Shown piece by piece: positions 46,345 to 57,228 of a DNA stretch of 64,000 bases (positions within the stretch are counted from its first letter, which is position 1; each line of letters begins with the position of its first letter). Below the pieces are notes generated by a model. The model did not search any database. It saw nothing but the letters and a program-made list of their open reading frames with translations, and was not told the DNA's origin. Location: positions 1,426,001 through 1,490,000 of the forward strand of contig CM034388.1 in the NCBI GenBank assembly GCA_019925095.2, written 5' to 3'. The position numbers and the translations under genes were made by a program. Origin of the DNA: Dendrolimus kikuchii (Eukaryota; Arthropoda; Insecta; Lepidoptera; Lasiocampidae).

Positions 46345-46884
46345 TAAGTATAAGTTATAACTTATAATCAATATATAATTATTTTAATTCAATTCGAGCA
46401 TTTTTTTGATTCTTTTATAAAACACTTTACCCTTTGGGCCCCGCAATATATTTTGATACAGGGCCTGTCTAAGGTAAGCTACGCCACTGCGTTTGTGGTT
46501 ACATTAATCTCCAAGCAAATTTCTAGACAAATTCTATCTTTAATTGACGCCAACGAAGTTCTTTTGGCAGATCAAAGAGGCATTTATGTGTACACTTAAA
46601 ATTTTCAACACATGCAAAATTCTTCGTTTAAAATAATAATATTCTATAACTGCTGTTCAATCCTACTAATCCCACCCAAATACCATGACCAATCCTACCC
46701 ACAATCACATTCCAATCATCCACCAACTCCCAACCTAACCCAACCTGAAACAAAAAATCCCAAATTGTAAGATTATGTGGTATAAACAAGTAGTTAATAA
46801 AGAAAATTAAGTTCGTTTTTGAATGAAGAGATAAAAAATAGAAAAGAAAAGTTAAACCCTGTCTTAAACCATGACGGGGAGTCC

Positions 46885-47000
46885 GGCAAAAAAAACAAAA
46901 AAATATATAACTACTGTTCAGTTTTAACCAAGATACTTTCCTGAAACTAAAACTGCACAGCAAAACAAAACATCCAAGTTCCCAATAAAAACTTATCAAA
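46885..47000 (+). repeat. Family D, weak partial copy
   Basis: ACTACTGTTCAGTTTTAACC, AAAACTGCACAGCAAAACA and AAGTTCCC follow the order of the family D right half. Confidence 0.4.
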
Positions 47001-47047
47001 TATGTCACATTCAAGTTCCCGCCAATATGTTTCTGTCTTAACCATAG

Positions 47048-47715
47048 AGGTCGCGTTCCATTTGAGTCTCACAACGACCACGCTCACGACCGTTAGTTTA
47101 GCCGTTCCACTTGCTTGCGGGTGTTATAATCATAAACTCAAATGGAATGGATTATGGAGCGTTGATGTCATTAATATACTAATGTTATTGGTTGATGTAT
47201 GGTTCATTTGAAATCGTGCCTTTGTCAACGTCTCAATAAAGAGAATTAAGGTTTTGTGGTCAGTGCCCACTTGAACCCACCCACAGAGTACTTTTATAAG
47301 ACACACCTCTTACTATAGGTCGTAACCGTTGCGTGAGCGAAAATCATGACGTCATTAGTGACGTTTTCCCGGCAACCATCAGGGTGTTCCATTAATCATT
47401 ATAATAGTTCACAACACCCAAAATGCTCAGTTAGCCGTTCCACAAGGCGACCGCGTACGTGGTGATCGTGGCGAAAACGTCACTAATGACGTCATCATTT
47501 TCGATCACACAACGCTAACAACGACCCATGTCAAGGGGTGGGTCGAATAGCCGTTCCACTTGGTTTTACGATTGTAACACCGGCAAGCAAGTGGAACGGG
47601 ATAAATCGCGGTCGTGAACGTGATCGTTGTGAGTCCCTAATGGAACGTAGCCCATAACGTGCGTGGTCGCAATATGGAACGGTTAAAGCAGCATTTAAAG
47701 GAGTTAAAGGTACAA
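47048..47715. mobile_element. GC-rich MITE, copy 2, inverted and broken by copy 3
   Basis: It starts GTCGCGTTCCATTTGAGTCT, contains an unrelated block at about 47150-47320, resumes at TCATGACGTCATTAGTGACG, is split by copy 3, and continues AACGTGCGTGGTCGCAATAT. The order is the complement of copy 1. Confidence 0.6.
47380..47652. mobile_element. GC-rich MITE, copy 3 (273 bp), nested in copy 2
   Basis: It begins CAGGGTGTTCCATTAATC and ends CCTAATGGAACGTAGCC. CAT flanks both sides (47377-47379 and 47653-47655). The body closely follows copy 1, including GGCGAAAACGTCACTAATGA. Confidence 0.75.
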
Positions 47716-47764
47716 GAGAAACGCGTTCAATATATATTTAAAAATATTTGACCATTCATGATTT

Positions 47765-48065
47765 TTTGGAGGAAACTAAAAGAGGTCGTTGTGTTGTGCA
47801 GTTTTATTTTCTAAAAATGTGTATGTAAAATTACTGTTAAACTCTAAAATGAAAAATAATTGTAGGATATTGATAGTTTTTGAGTAGTAATTATGTTTTT
47901 ATGAGAAATGTGAAATGTATAATCAAATGTGGCCTTTCGAATTTTCACAAAAACTCCGACGAATGGAGTCGGTCGTAGCGTACATACAACTGCACTACTA
48001 TACGAAGACATCATAATTATATCAGAATTGGCTGTATGGACTAAGATTCCTTTGCCTGCCTTTCT
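47765..48065 (-). repeat. Family D, inverted copy
   Basis: It runs from the complement of the GTCTCCTTTCAGTT end through the TTGATAGTTTTTGAGTAGT word to the GACTAAGATTCCTTTGCCTG end. This is the longest left-side extension, matching 25788-25840. Confidence 0.65.
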
Positions 48066-49160
48066 CGCGAATTCTACTACTACTTTGACCAATCATAGTA
48101 GTTATTTTAAAACACCAACCAGAGTATTTGTTATTGTCAATTCTAGCATATCGTTGAAAAGTCTTGGCGTTTAGAGAAATATAGCAAATAGAACAAACCT
48201 AATATTGCATCAGAAAATCGGACAAGGGCATTCCCAAGTGTTTTCCAAGAACAGCTATATCGATTTACCGTTTATCGATAACCCATTTTAAAATGGAATT
48301 GATAAATATAGTATCATATATTTATATATATAAATCATAATATTTTAGCTCTGCATCATTTGTAACCAATAGTAATCTGTTAAATGCATGCATAATACAA
48401 TTTATCATACAATTTTTTAGTTCACATCCTGCCAAAGTATTTTGTTATTATCTTTATTAGTTTCAAATACTATTGTAACAGATATTTGTCAGGTTTAATA
48501 TGTTTATTTGTTTAAAATAACTTGTTTGTTTTCTTAAGTGAGAAGGTTAAATGCAAACATGAGAATGATCTAATGAGATATGAAACAACATAATTACTGA
48601 CTTAAATACATAATGACATTATAATGATTGCAATTTTTAATTCTAAATAAGTTCAAATGTATTTAATTATATTTATGTATATTTTGATTGGTTTGCATAA
48701 ATGTATATTTAGGAGCATATTACACCAATCAGCGCTTAGAAATACTTATTAGGAATTCGAAAATAAAATTATTTCTGTGTTTCTGATTACATGATACTGA
48801 TGCAGAATGTCATTCCAACCAAGTCACCTGTTCGAAGTCCCTGTAAGCGCTCTGATAGATTGCACATTTGTCACGCTATCACCACTTGCTACCGTGCTGC
48901 TGCTGCATTGCTATTCTTTGATTTTCTGTGTATATGTGAACGTTATCTGCCCTTCCACATAGCTGATGCCCAAGTGATAGAGAAAACGCGTTGGCGGAGC
49001 GGTGGCACCGTGGTAGCGCTTTGTTTACACAGTTTGATGGCGCGGTGGCCATGTCAAGTTAATATATCATTAAATAAGGACATAAATATTCAGTAAATAA
49101 GGACGTGAACACTAAGTTCCAAGGCTATAAATAAAAATAAGTTAGTATAATAATTATTAA
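48066..49160. other. AT-rich region upstream of the PPP1R15-like locus
   Basis: No coding exon was supported. A TATCGATA word lies at 48273-48280. The 101-codon ORF at 48791-49096 has no recognisable domain. Confidence 0.35.
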
Positions 49161-49177
49161 TTAAACGTAATCGACAA

Positions 49178-49285
49178 TATCGATAAGTTGACTATCGATA
49201 TCAATACGATGTTTTACTGTGGAGTCATGTCCTTGTTTTGCTAATTTTGCTTACGCATATTTTTCACAAGATGGCCGAACTGTAA
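49178..49285 (+). promoter_or_regulatory. Candidate promoter: two DRE-type motifs and a YY1-like ATGGC element
   Basis: TATCGATA occurs at 49178-49185 and 49193-49200, the sequence of the insect DNA-replication-related element. AAGATGGCCG at 49268-49277 resembles the YY1/Pho-type element found around transcription starts, and also makes a five-codon upstream ORF ending at 49285. The next ORFs begin at 49317 and 49615. Motif matches only; no start site is shown. Confidence 0.4.
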
Positions 49286-49316
49286 AGACGTGTATTTTCT
49301 GCAATTTTCTGCCATA

Positions 49317-49565
49317 ATGGAGCTCAACAACGTTTTATATTCTAATTCAACTAAATCTGCGTGTTACAAAGTAAATTCAGAGTGTATTTGTGCTAGAAAC
49401 AATATTTGGTTAGCGTTTAAAACAGTTACAAGTGGTAAACATTGTGTCTGCTTCGAATTTAAGTGTGATAACAAAAAGTGTTCTATAAGATATTTACAGC
49501 ACCCTTCACCAGACTTGAATATTCCTTTTAAGCCTTCGTTTAACACTAAATTGTCGTGTATATGA
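49317..49565 (+). CDS. Upstream 82-codon ORF, unrecognised
   Basis: The ATG sits in a good context (ATAATGG). The product is Cys- and Lys-rich with varied composition (KSACYKVNSECICARNNIWL, CVCFEFKCDNKKCSIRYL). It stops 49 bases before the ATG of the PPP1R15-like ORF, so both could be on one transcript. PPP1R15 genes in mammals are known to be controlled by upstream ORFs; this one is longer than those. It could instead be a separate small gene or the first exon of another. No domain is recognised. Confidence 0.35.
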   Translation: MELNNVLYSNSTKSACYKVNSECICARNNIWLAFKTVTSGKHCVCFEFKCDNKKCSIRYLQHPSPDLNIPFKPSFNTKLSCI

Positions 49566-49614
49566 TTTAAGATGTTTTAGTGCGTCAAACATTAGAAAAA
49601 AGTAAAAGAAAAAA

Positions 49615-51228
49615 ATGTTTTTTGTTGGAAACTGGCGGGATCGCCCGCGTAATTTTGCGCCTTCCCACTTTACAATGGCAAATTACTACACTGATATAAA
49701 TCTCAAATCTGAAATGAGAGAGTACAGCGACGATCTCTTCCAAAATTTGCACTTAATCCCTGATCCTTTGAAGAAAAATTTGGCGGACCAATTCGTGAAC
49801 CCCGAGTTACCAACAAAGATGCCTGAAGAAAAAATGCATATGAACCAAGAACCTGCCCATAACGAGTCTACATTATCAGGTATTACCAATTTTATTTCTG
49901 GTGTATTCAACGTACTGTCATCAGCAATGTTTAGGCGGGCTAAAACTGAAGATAACCAGCAGATGGCGTCCGATTGGCGGCATGCCAGCAAGGAGTGTAA
50001 AAATGGCCCGTCAGATCATATCTTGGGTGATGATATAAAAAACGACATGTCTGACTGTAGGACAGCTGCTACAAACTGCGAGGATAAGCTTAACAAGGTA
50101 CGATTGTTGCTTAACTCCAGAACAACTTCCAGTCCTGTAAAGTTTCACTCTAGAAGACCTAAACGAGTGTTTGTTGAGCCTAATTCTATTGAGGAACACT
50201 TCCAAGATGCTTTCTCTCCTGAAGAATATATTAACTTAGCGAATGAATCATATTTAGAATACTACAGTCCATTACAGTATCAAAGCCCGGAGTATATTGA
50301 AGCTCAATCCCCAAATATGCGTACACATTGCAAAGAGGTTAATGATACTATTGAAATTGGCAACCATCTGCCAGAAATCACAGTAAACAAACCAAATGTA
50401 CCTGATAATGTAAATAACAAATGTGTACTGAACCGAAACAATACAAATGTAGAAGAAAATATTACTAAAAATGACCTCATAACATCATGTGAGGATAAGT
50501 TGATGAAATTAAAAGCTATGCTCCAGGAAAATCGTAAGAAGAACACGAATCTTCAGACGATCCAGAGTGAGACTGAGACATGTACGGAAAGCATCAAAAA
50601 ACCGTCCAAATCTATCCCTATTGATAAGACGAAGGATAAGAGGTTTAAAAACCCTAACCGTTTAAGTGATAAACGTAAGAAATGTCAAATAAAACAGAGC
50701 ATTCAAGACGAACTGCTCTTTGCTTATGAAGTAGCCTTAGACCAGTCTAGTTACGAAGAGTCGCCGTCCTTCCATTCATTAGAAAAAATTCATGAAGATA
50801 TACCATTTTCACCTTCAGTGGCTACTCCGGTTGACTGTTTTGATGAGATCTCTGGAAAGTTCTGCAATTCGAATTCCAGTGAGGACTCTTTCCAGATCGT
50901 TTTTACCGATGTGCCAAAGTTGCATAGACTATCGGACTGTGATTCGGAGGATTCATTTATTGTGTTTGATGATTCACTTGACAGTTGTTTTACATCAAAC
51001 GATGTATTCGGTGAGAGTGAAGGAGAATCTGATAGTGATTCAGACTTAAGTGACAGTGGTTTTAAACTTTCAGCAAAATTATCCCAGACAGTCAGTGATC
51101 TTACGGAGGACAGTTTATATAATGAAGATGTAGTGGACTTTGGGGGTCTTGTGAACGAAGAGAAAAGGTCTGGACTTCTGGTGGATGAGAGAAGGAAGGA
51201 CTTTAAAAAGACTCTGCCTCCTAAAAAG
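49615..51228 (+). CDS. PPP1R15/GADD34-like regulatory subunit, large exon (3' exon missing)
   Basis: Known role if correct: recruits protein phosphatase 1 to dephosphorylate eIF2alpha and restart translation after stress. Seen: 538 codons from 49615 (an alternative Met in good context is at 49675), mostly disordered and acidic. A short amphipathic segment ISGVFNVLSSAMFRR (about 93-107) could associate with membrane. Two related blocks CEDKLNKVRLLL and CEDKLMKLKAML occur. Two SEDSF-hydrophobic blocks (SSEDSFQIVFTD, DSEDSFIVFDDS) and an acidic run follow. The exon ends LPPKK at AAG|GTTAGT; read through, the frame stops 12 bases later. In PPP1R15 proteins a K-V-x-F PP1-binding motif follows such a Lys pair, so the next exon should begin V-x-F. 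That exon was not found to 64000. The identification rests on layout, not on a complete conserved domain. Confidence 0.5.
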
Positions 51229-51411
51229 GTTAGTTTAAACTGATGGTTACTTATAATGATATGTAGATGAGTACTCCTTTTTGTGCTATTACATATTATA
51301 TAAGTAAATTGCCAATGGACACATTCATAGATATAATTTATTTTGTAAAATATTAGATTAAAATTAAATTAACAGTTAGTCTCTATAGGCTACATTGAAA
51401 TATTTAGTTAT

Positions 51412-51716
51412 CCGTGGCAGGAACAGAGAAAGAATACAATTTTCTGTGGCCGGGCGGCTTGTCATAAGAGGCGACAAAACAACCCACAGCCAGGTGGTAG
51501 GTTATTTGCTCGACTAGATGGCGACCACCTTTGGTCTAAAGTATGCCATAACAACCTTGTGTTGTGTTCCAGCATTAGAGACCAGGTTACAGTCTCCCTT
51601 AAGAGAGCAGCAGCTCATTTGTAGCACATTTGGTGTTGCAAATGTCCATAGGCGACGGTAACCGCTTTTCATCAAATAGGCTGTCTGCCTGTCTGCTGAA
51701 CTCCTGCCATAAAAAA
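51412..51716 (+). mobile_element. Family A, near full length
   Basis: It runs from ATCCGTGGCAGGAACAGAG to CTCCTGCCATAAAAAAA, with a few small deletions. It would lie in the intron after the PPP1R15-like exon. Confidence 0.78.
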
Positions 51717-52223
51717 AATATTGTAAAGTAGTTGAAAACGAGTAACTTTTACACAGAAGAAGAAATTCACAAGACAAAATCTAAGTTAAAATAAATAGAA
51801 AGACAATAGAAATTTTCTAACAACAAGCTTGTTCTTCCGTCTGAATCCAGAAAGTGAAGTCACTGTGGACAATACAAAACACATAAAAACAATATGTACA
51901 ATGTAATTCAGATTGATAATGATAAATGAATTGCAAAGTAAATAACAATGTAATAAAGCAATAATTTATTAATAAATTATTATTACATGTTTTGCGCAAA
52001 TTTAAAAGGTTTTTCCCAAAGCCACTTTTATCATACATCAAAGTCACTGTCATCAAATCCTGTGCTTTTTTATATGCTGGTAGTGGGGTCTTAATTTCTA
52101 CAACAGTGGTGTAGTCGGCGCTTGCATCATATGGTACATTTTTACACTAGCCGCAATTTCCACCCCGCGCCACTGGTGTTTATACTGTCCATTCCATACA
52201 TATATATATATATCATTGAAACC
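51717..52223. other. Unassigned AT-rich stretch with a (TA)n run
   Basis: Nothing coding was recognised. A (TA)n microsatellite lies at about 52198-52213, next to the family B target site. Confidence 0.35.
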
Positions 52224-52363
52224 AGGAGTCTTAAGAACAGATGAGTGTGCATGACAAGAGCTATGAATGTCAAAGAAGCAAGTGAGGTGTGTAAGAATAA
52301 GCCTGAATGGCGCTCTGTTGTCCGTGCCTACCCCGCAAGGGAACTGGCGTGAAGTTATGTATG
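52224..52363 (+). mobile_element. Family B 3' end, 140 bp, with target duplication
   Basis: It starts at AGGAGTCTTAAGAACAGATG and ends with a TATG-type tail. TATCATTGAAACC flanks it at 52211-52223 and 52364-52376 (13 bp). Confidence 0.85.
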
Positions 52364-52439
52364 TATCATTGAAACCCACATATATAGTGACTCATCATGA
52401 TAGCTTTGGAACTATAATACCTATAGACTTAAAATTTAG

Positions 52440-52500
52440 CAAGTAGAGATCAGCTAAGAACGGATTTTACGGCACGCGAAGCGGGCGGGTATCAGCTAGT
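52440..52500 (+). repeat. Helitron-like 3' end
   Basis: GCACGCGAAGCGGGCGGGTA followed by TCAGCTAGT matches the terminal word of the element at 53263-53880. No 5' part was identified. Confidence 0.4.
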
Positions 52501-53122
52501 TATATTATATTAGTAGTTTCTAAGAACAACAGCTGACATACAAATCCAGAATTTGGACATGACAATTTCACAAGGATTCCATTTTACTAAAAACGTCTAG
52601 GTGACTCTAATAAACAACATAGTCCACACTATACCATGTCAACAATAATTTATAGGAATTCCCAGATAACCTTTACATTTTTGCATATAAATTAAAAAAA
52701 AAATCAAATTTAAATAGGACCTTATGTCTGTAATTGCAAGGTTTATTATAAATGATACTAGTCACGTATTGACCTTGTGATGTGGTAATTTTTATTACAA
52801 CAGACCATTAAGGAAACTTAGCCGATTGCTGGTGGACAAAGGAAGGATAGTGTGTTTTATACAGACTACAAAAATAATAGATGTTGTATAAAATAATAAT
52901 AAATGTATGGGGATTCTAGTAGAAGGATTTTGAGACCTGATGTCAAATCTTCTAAACCAACATTTTACATTAAGATTAGCTTATACCTGCTGTTGTTTCA
53001 AAGTTATTTTTATAGTAAGTGATAACAACCGTTCAGAGTCCGACTAGCACACGGTCAGGTCGCTTGTTTATGACCAGTCAGATTTTTAATTCTATTTTTA
53101 TGGAGGGCATAATCTCTATCTT
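52501..53122. other. Unassigned AT-rich stretch
   Basis: No gene or defined repeat was recognised. Confidence 0.35.
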
Positions 53123-53253
53123 ACATACATACATACATAACTTCACGCCAGTTCCCTTGCGGGGTAGGCACGAACTACAGAGTGCCATTTAGGCCTATCC
53201 TTACACACCTCACTTGCCTCTTTGACATTCATAACTCTTGTCATGCAAGAGTC
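53123..53253 (-). mobile_element. Family B 3' end, 131 bp, with target duplication
   Basis: It carries the (CATA)n tail at left. AATCTCTATCTT flanks it at 53111-53122 and 53254-53265 (12 bp). The right duplicate is also the head of the Helitron-like element that follows. Confidence 0.83.
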
Positions 53254-53262
53254 AATCTCTAT

Positions 53263-53880
53263 CTTGATATATAAAAATGAATGTGTCTGTATGTCCTTTA
53301 TAGAATCGTAAACTATACATCCGATATTGATGAAATTTTGTGTGTGTGCTTGAGTGGGTCCCGGCATGGTTTACAGCCACAATTGGAACCGGTAGGTGGC
53401 GCTGTGATCGGGTTCTAGAATCCTAATCGCATAGACCAATTTTGGTGATTTTGTTTTTGTGTGTTTGAGTGGGTTCTCGGATGGTTTAGATTCACAATTA
53501 GAACCGGTAGGTGTCGCTGAGATTGTGTTCTAGAATCCTCCTAATTGCATGGACTAATTTTGGTGATTTTCTTTTTGTGTGTTTGAGTGGGTTCCCGGGT
53601 GGGTTAGATTTGCAGTCAGAACCGGTAGATGGCGCTGTGATCGGGTTCTAGAATCCTTTTAATCACATGGACCAATTTTGGTGATTTTGTTTTTGTGTGT
53701 TTGAGTGCGTTCCCGGATGGTTTAGATCCACAGTTAGAACTGGTAGGTGGCGCTGAGATCGGGTTCTAGAATCCTCCTAATCACCGGGAGCGATTTTGGT
53801 GATTTTGTTTTTGTGTCATGGAACAAAGTCTTTTAGGAATTCAGAAAATAGGCGGTACGAAGTCCGCCGGGTCAGCTAGT
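53263..53880 (+). mobile_element. Helitron-like element carrying a tandem array
   Basis: The head reads CTTGATATATAAAAATGAATG and the end reads GTACGAAGTCCGCCGGGTCA followed by GCTAGT, the CTAG-type Helitron terminus. Most of the interior is the four-unit array at 53346-53815. Confidence 0.6.
53346..53815 (+). repeat. Minisatellite, four units of 115-118 bp
   Basis: Units start at about 53346, 53461, 53579 and 53697. Each contains GTTTGAGTGGGTT, AGAACCGGTAGGTGGCGCTG, GGTTCTAGAATCCT and CAATTTTGGTGATTTTG with a few differences. Single units of the same sequence occur elsewhere (e.g. 21190-21330), so amplification happened within this copy. Confidence 0.85.
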
Positions 53881-53895
53881 TCTATATAAAAGTTA

Positions 53896-54202
53896 TCCGT
53901 GCAGGAACGGAGAAAGAATACAATTTCCTGCGGCCGGGCGGCCTGTCGTAAGAGGCGACTTAACAACCCACAGCCAGGTGGTAGGGCATTTGCCCGACTG
54001 GATGGTTACCACCCCTGGTCTAAAGTATGTCGCCATAACAACCTTGAGTTGTGTTCCGGCATTAGTGATCAGGTTCCAGTCTCCTTTAAGAGAGCAGCAG
54101 CGCATTTGTAGCACCTTTGGTGTTGCAAATGTCCATAGGCGATGGTAACTGCTTTCCATTCAGTGGGCCGTCTGCCTGTCTGCTGAACTCCTGCAATGAA
54201 AA
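53896..54202 (+). mobile_element. Family A, full length, with clear target duplication
   Basis: ATAAAAGTTA occurs at 53886-53895 and 54203-54212. The element between is intact from TCCGTGCAGG to CTCCTGCAATGAAAA. This is the cleanest family A copy for defining its ends. Confidence 0.85.
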
Positions 54203-54212
54203 ATAAAAGTTA

Positions 54213-55098
54213 ATACTGTCGATATTGTATTAATTCGATAGAACTATCGCATCACTTAAGAAGTCGCCGCAACCCGCACCTCACTCTCTGTTGGTTTCCA
54301 ACAAAGTTGTCTTCCATATTGTATCTATTAGAGATGATCCGTAGGGGTCCTCCATTGTGCACACATAGTTTGAGAGCAGAACAAAATTGTATTGTCTTTT
54401 TGTATTCGCCTTCTTCATTATCGGTTTAAATGAAGATTGATGTTTTTCTTTCTTTGGGGGGGAAATATTTTTTATTTTATTTCTTTCTTTCTTTTCAACT
54501 AAACTTAAAACTATTACTTTTCCTTGCTTCTATTACAGTCATTACATTATCTATTTATTACTTCTAATATATTATTCTGTTTTTTACTTTTTATGCTTTG
54601 TTTCTTATTACTTTTAATCTATTCTACCTAAACGAACTACACACATTTCCTCGTATTACCATTTACTTACAAATTTTCTTTTTGTTACTTGTCTAATCAT
54701 ACATATGTGTTAGTTACTACTATTAAAAATTATTGAAAAATCACATTCTAAAGGACTACTCTTTGCTTGACTAAATTAATATCACTTTAATTTTGAAGTT
54801 ATTTATTCAACCTATAAATCTATCTATCTGTTTGCACCATTTGTTATTGTAAAGCTACTTAGTAATTAACAGACTGACTGACAAAACACTCAACTATACT
54901 TTGAAATCGCTTTACGGGTTTTAATAAGCCCGTTGCCTTAATAAACAACTTGCATTGCTCCGACTTTTGTCTCAAGACTACCCTCACATATTATAAATAA
55001 TAAACTAAACTTCTTTTCGGAAACAAAACGTTAATTAAATATTACAATAATAAACGGACAGATGCGCTAATAGGGGTAAATGTAACTAGTTATTTCTT
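54213..55098. other. Unassigned AT-rich, pyrimidine-rich stretch
   Basis: No gene or repeat was recognised. The region 54450-54700 is rich in T and C on the + strand. Confidence 0.35.
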
Positions 55099-55378
55099 TC
55101 GACTGGGCGTAACTATGTTCTAAATCTCAGCCTTTCCAACACAAACAAAAGCGCAGGGTCGACAGGGATGAGGGGGTTTTTAGTGGGTATTGGGGTTGCT
55201 CGCTCGTGTAGCAACGCTCGGAGTCTTCCACTGCGACGTCGATCGCGGACGGAGCACTGCCAAGAGCATACTATTGCTGCAGTGTTATCGCCCCCGACCG
55301 ACGCGTGTCGTTCCCCTAGCAACGACCCAGTTTGTGCGTAAATCGGTTAAGCATTTTCCCCCGCCTCAAAAAAAAAAA
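55099..55378 (+). repeat. Family G repeat, copy 2
   Basis: Same order as 7630-7905. This copy adds a CGACCGACGCGTGTCGTTCC block before CAGTTTGTGCGTAAATCGG and ends in an A-run. Confidence 0.65.
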
Positions 55379-55760
55379 ACTAGTTATTTCTCTGTAAGTG
55401 AAAATTGTAAATTCTTTTGAGAAACAAATGTCTAAAACCTAAACCTATTTTAAAATTGTATTGTTACCAAATAGATAATGTCTTACAGTCATTAAAATGA
55501 TTCATCTGTATACGTGGCATTTCAATTTGTTTACACAACACTGCGTTTGTTTCCGTGGAGCATGATTCAACTGATACGTCGATGTAAATGTACTCTGTAC
55601 CAATGATGGAAGCTGATGAAAGTTATCGTGTCAATTAAACTCATATTAGACGGTTCATTTCTGTCTTTCAGTTCGGTTGAATCAACCAAAGTGATTGATT
55701 TAAGCATCCCTCGTGTCCTTTCATTCCATGCCCTATCGGCTTAATATGTGTCATTTGCCC
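55379..55760. other. Unassigned stretch
   Basis: No gene or repeat was recognised. Confidence 0.35.
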
Positions 55761-55773
55761 AATTTAGTTGATA

Positions 55774-56060
55774 CATACATGCATAACTTCACGCCAGTTC
55801 CCTTGCGGGGTAGGCACGAACAACAGAGCGCCATTCAGGCTTATTCTTACACACCTCACTTGCTTCTTTGACATTCATAACTCTTGTCATGCACACTCGT
55901 CTGTTCTTAAGGCTCCTGACGTCACCTTCTGCTAGTACACGATCAATTTGATCATGGAAGGTGTGTTGTGGTCTTTCACGATTTCTGCATCCATCCACTT
56001 TTGCATTGTATATCTGTTTAGTCTTTCATCATGCATTCTTTCCACATGCCCGAACCACCG
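55774..56060 (-). mobile_element. Family B 3' end, 287 bp, with target duplication
   Basis: AATTTAGTTGATA flanks it at 55761-55773 and 56061-56073 (13 bp). It covers codons from the Phe-Gly-His-Val-Glu region to ARELA, with a small deletion before NKQ-like codons. Confidence 0.85.
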
Positions 56061-56084
56061 AATTTAGTTGATAATATATAATAT

Positions 56085-56590
56085 CTGTCTGTCGTCAGCC
56101 AATCAAAGTCCACTGCTGGACGTAGGCCTCCCCAAGTCGGCGCCACTCAACCCGGTCCTTCGCCTTCCTAATCCAGCGCCTACCGGCGTTCTTGCGCAGG
56201 TCGTCAGTCCATCGGGCATTGGTCCAGCGACAGACGTGACCGGCCGACTGTCATTTCAAATTGCTAATTTTACGAGCTATGTCGGTTACCTTGGTTCTCT
56301 TACGGATATCCACATTTCTAATTCTATCCAAAAGAGAAACCCAACGTAATTCGCTCCATAGCCCGTAGAGTGACTTGGAATTTGTGGTCCAGTCCTGCCG
56401 TCAAGAGTCCACGTCTCGGCCCCGTAGGTCAGGACGGGGAGGACGCACTGCTCGAAGACTCGTCTTCAGTCATTGCGGGATGGTCGACGAAAGGACTTGA
56501 CAAAGCTTACCAAATACTGTCCAGCCCAACTGAATCCTCCTATTGGCTGCCCCCTCGAAGTTGTGCCTACCTACCTGTATTTATATCTAT
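56085..56590 (-). pseudogene. LINE RT C-terminal fragment
   Basis: The minus strand reads VFEQCVLPVLTYGAETWTL and later, in shifted frames, HKFQVTLRAMERITLGFSF, and ends in the block around GGLRPAVDFDW. It belongs to a different RTE-type LINE from family B. Confidence 0.62.
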
Positions 56591-56745
56591 ACTAATATTG
56601 TAAAGCTGAAGAGTTTGTTTGTTTGTTTAAACGCGCTAATCTCAGGAACCGGTGGTCCGATTTGAAAAATTCTTTCAGTGTTGAATAGTACATTTATCGA
56701 GGAAGCTATATGCTATATTATATTTTCTACAAAAAATATCGCGTA
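56588..56745 (+). mobile_element. Helitron-like head, partial
   Basis: CTATACTAATATTGTAAAGC, GTTTAAACGCGCTAATCTCA and TTCTTTCAGTGTTGAATAG match 21471-21580. It breaks off after CTATATGCTATATTAT. Confidence 0.55.
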
Positions 56746-56999
56746 ACCATATGTCTAACTATTGTAGTTATCTCACAATAAGTGTTTTCTTTTATTTTTT
56801 TAAATAATTAAAATGCCGTCGCTTCAAAAACTCTTTATTTTGTACCTTGGTATTAATCCTTATCAAAATAAATTACTCCATATTCAAGACGAATTCAAGA
56901 CCTTTCTAGAACTTTTTGAATTATTCAATTCGGACGTTTCATTCAAAGGATATCGCGATATTTAAAATGTAATTATTAGTGTTGTAGCCAAATATACTA

Positions 57000-57212
57000 A
57001 TATATTGTTTCGATTGAACGCGCTAATGTCAGGAACTACGGGTCTGATTTGAAAAATTATTTCAGTGTTCGATAGCCCATTTATCGAGGAAGGGTATAGG
57101 CTATATATCATCACGCTAAGACCAATAGGAGCGGAGTACCGATGAAGAATGTTTCAAAATCGGAGGGTTTTGAAAGCAAATTCCACGCGGACGACGTCGC
57201 GGACACAGTTAG
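57000..57212 (+). mobile_element. Helitron-like repeat, body and end
   Basis: GAACGCGCTAATGTCAGGAA to GACGACGTCGCGGACACAGTTAG follows the order of 21510-21703. Confidence 0.55.
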
Positions 57213-57228
57213 TTTATATAATAAACTA

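Noticed and set aside
48791..49096. 101-codon ORF upstream of the PPP1R15-like locus
   Set aside because: No domain, splice support or conserved feature is visible, and composition does not stand out.
53346..53815. CRISPR-like array
   Set aside because: Units are contiguous 115-118-bp tandem copies without short spacers, in an insect genome and inside Helitron-type ends.
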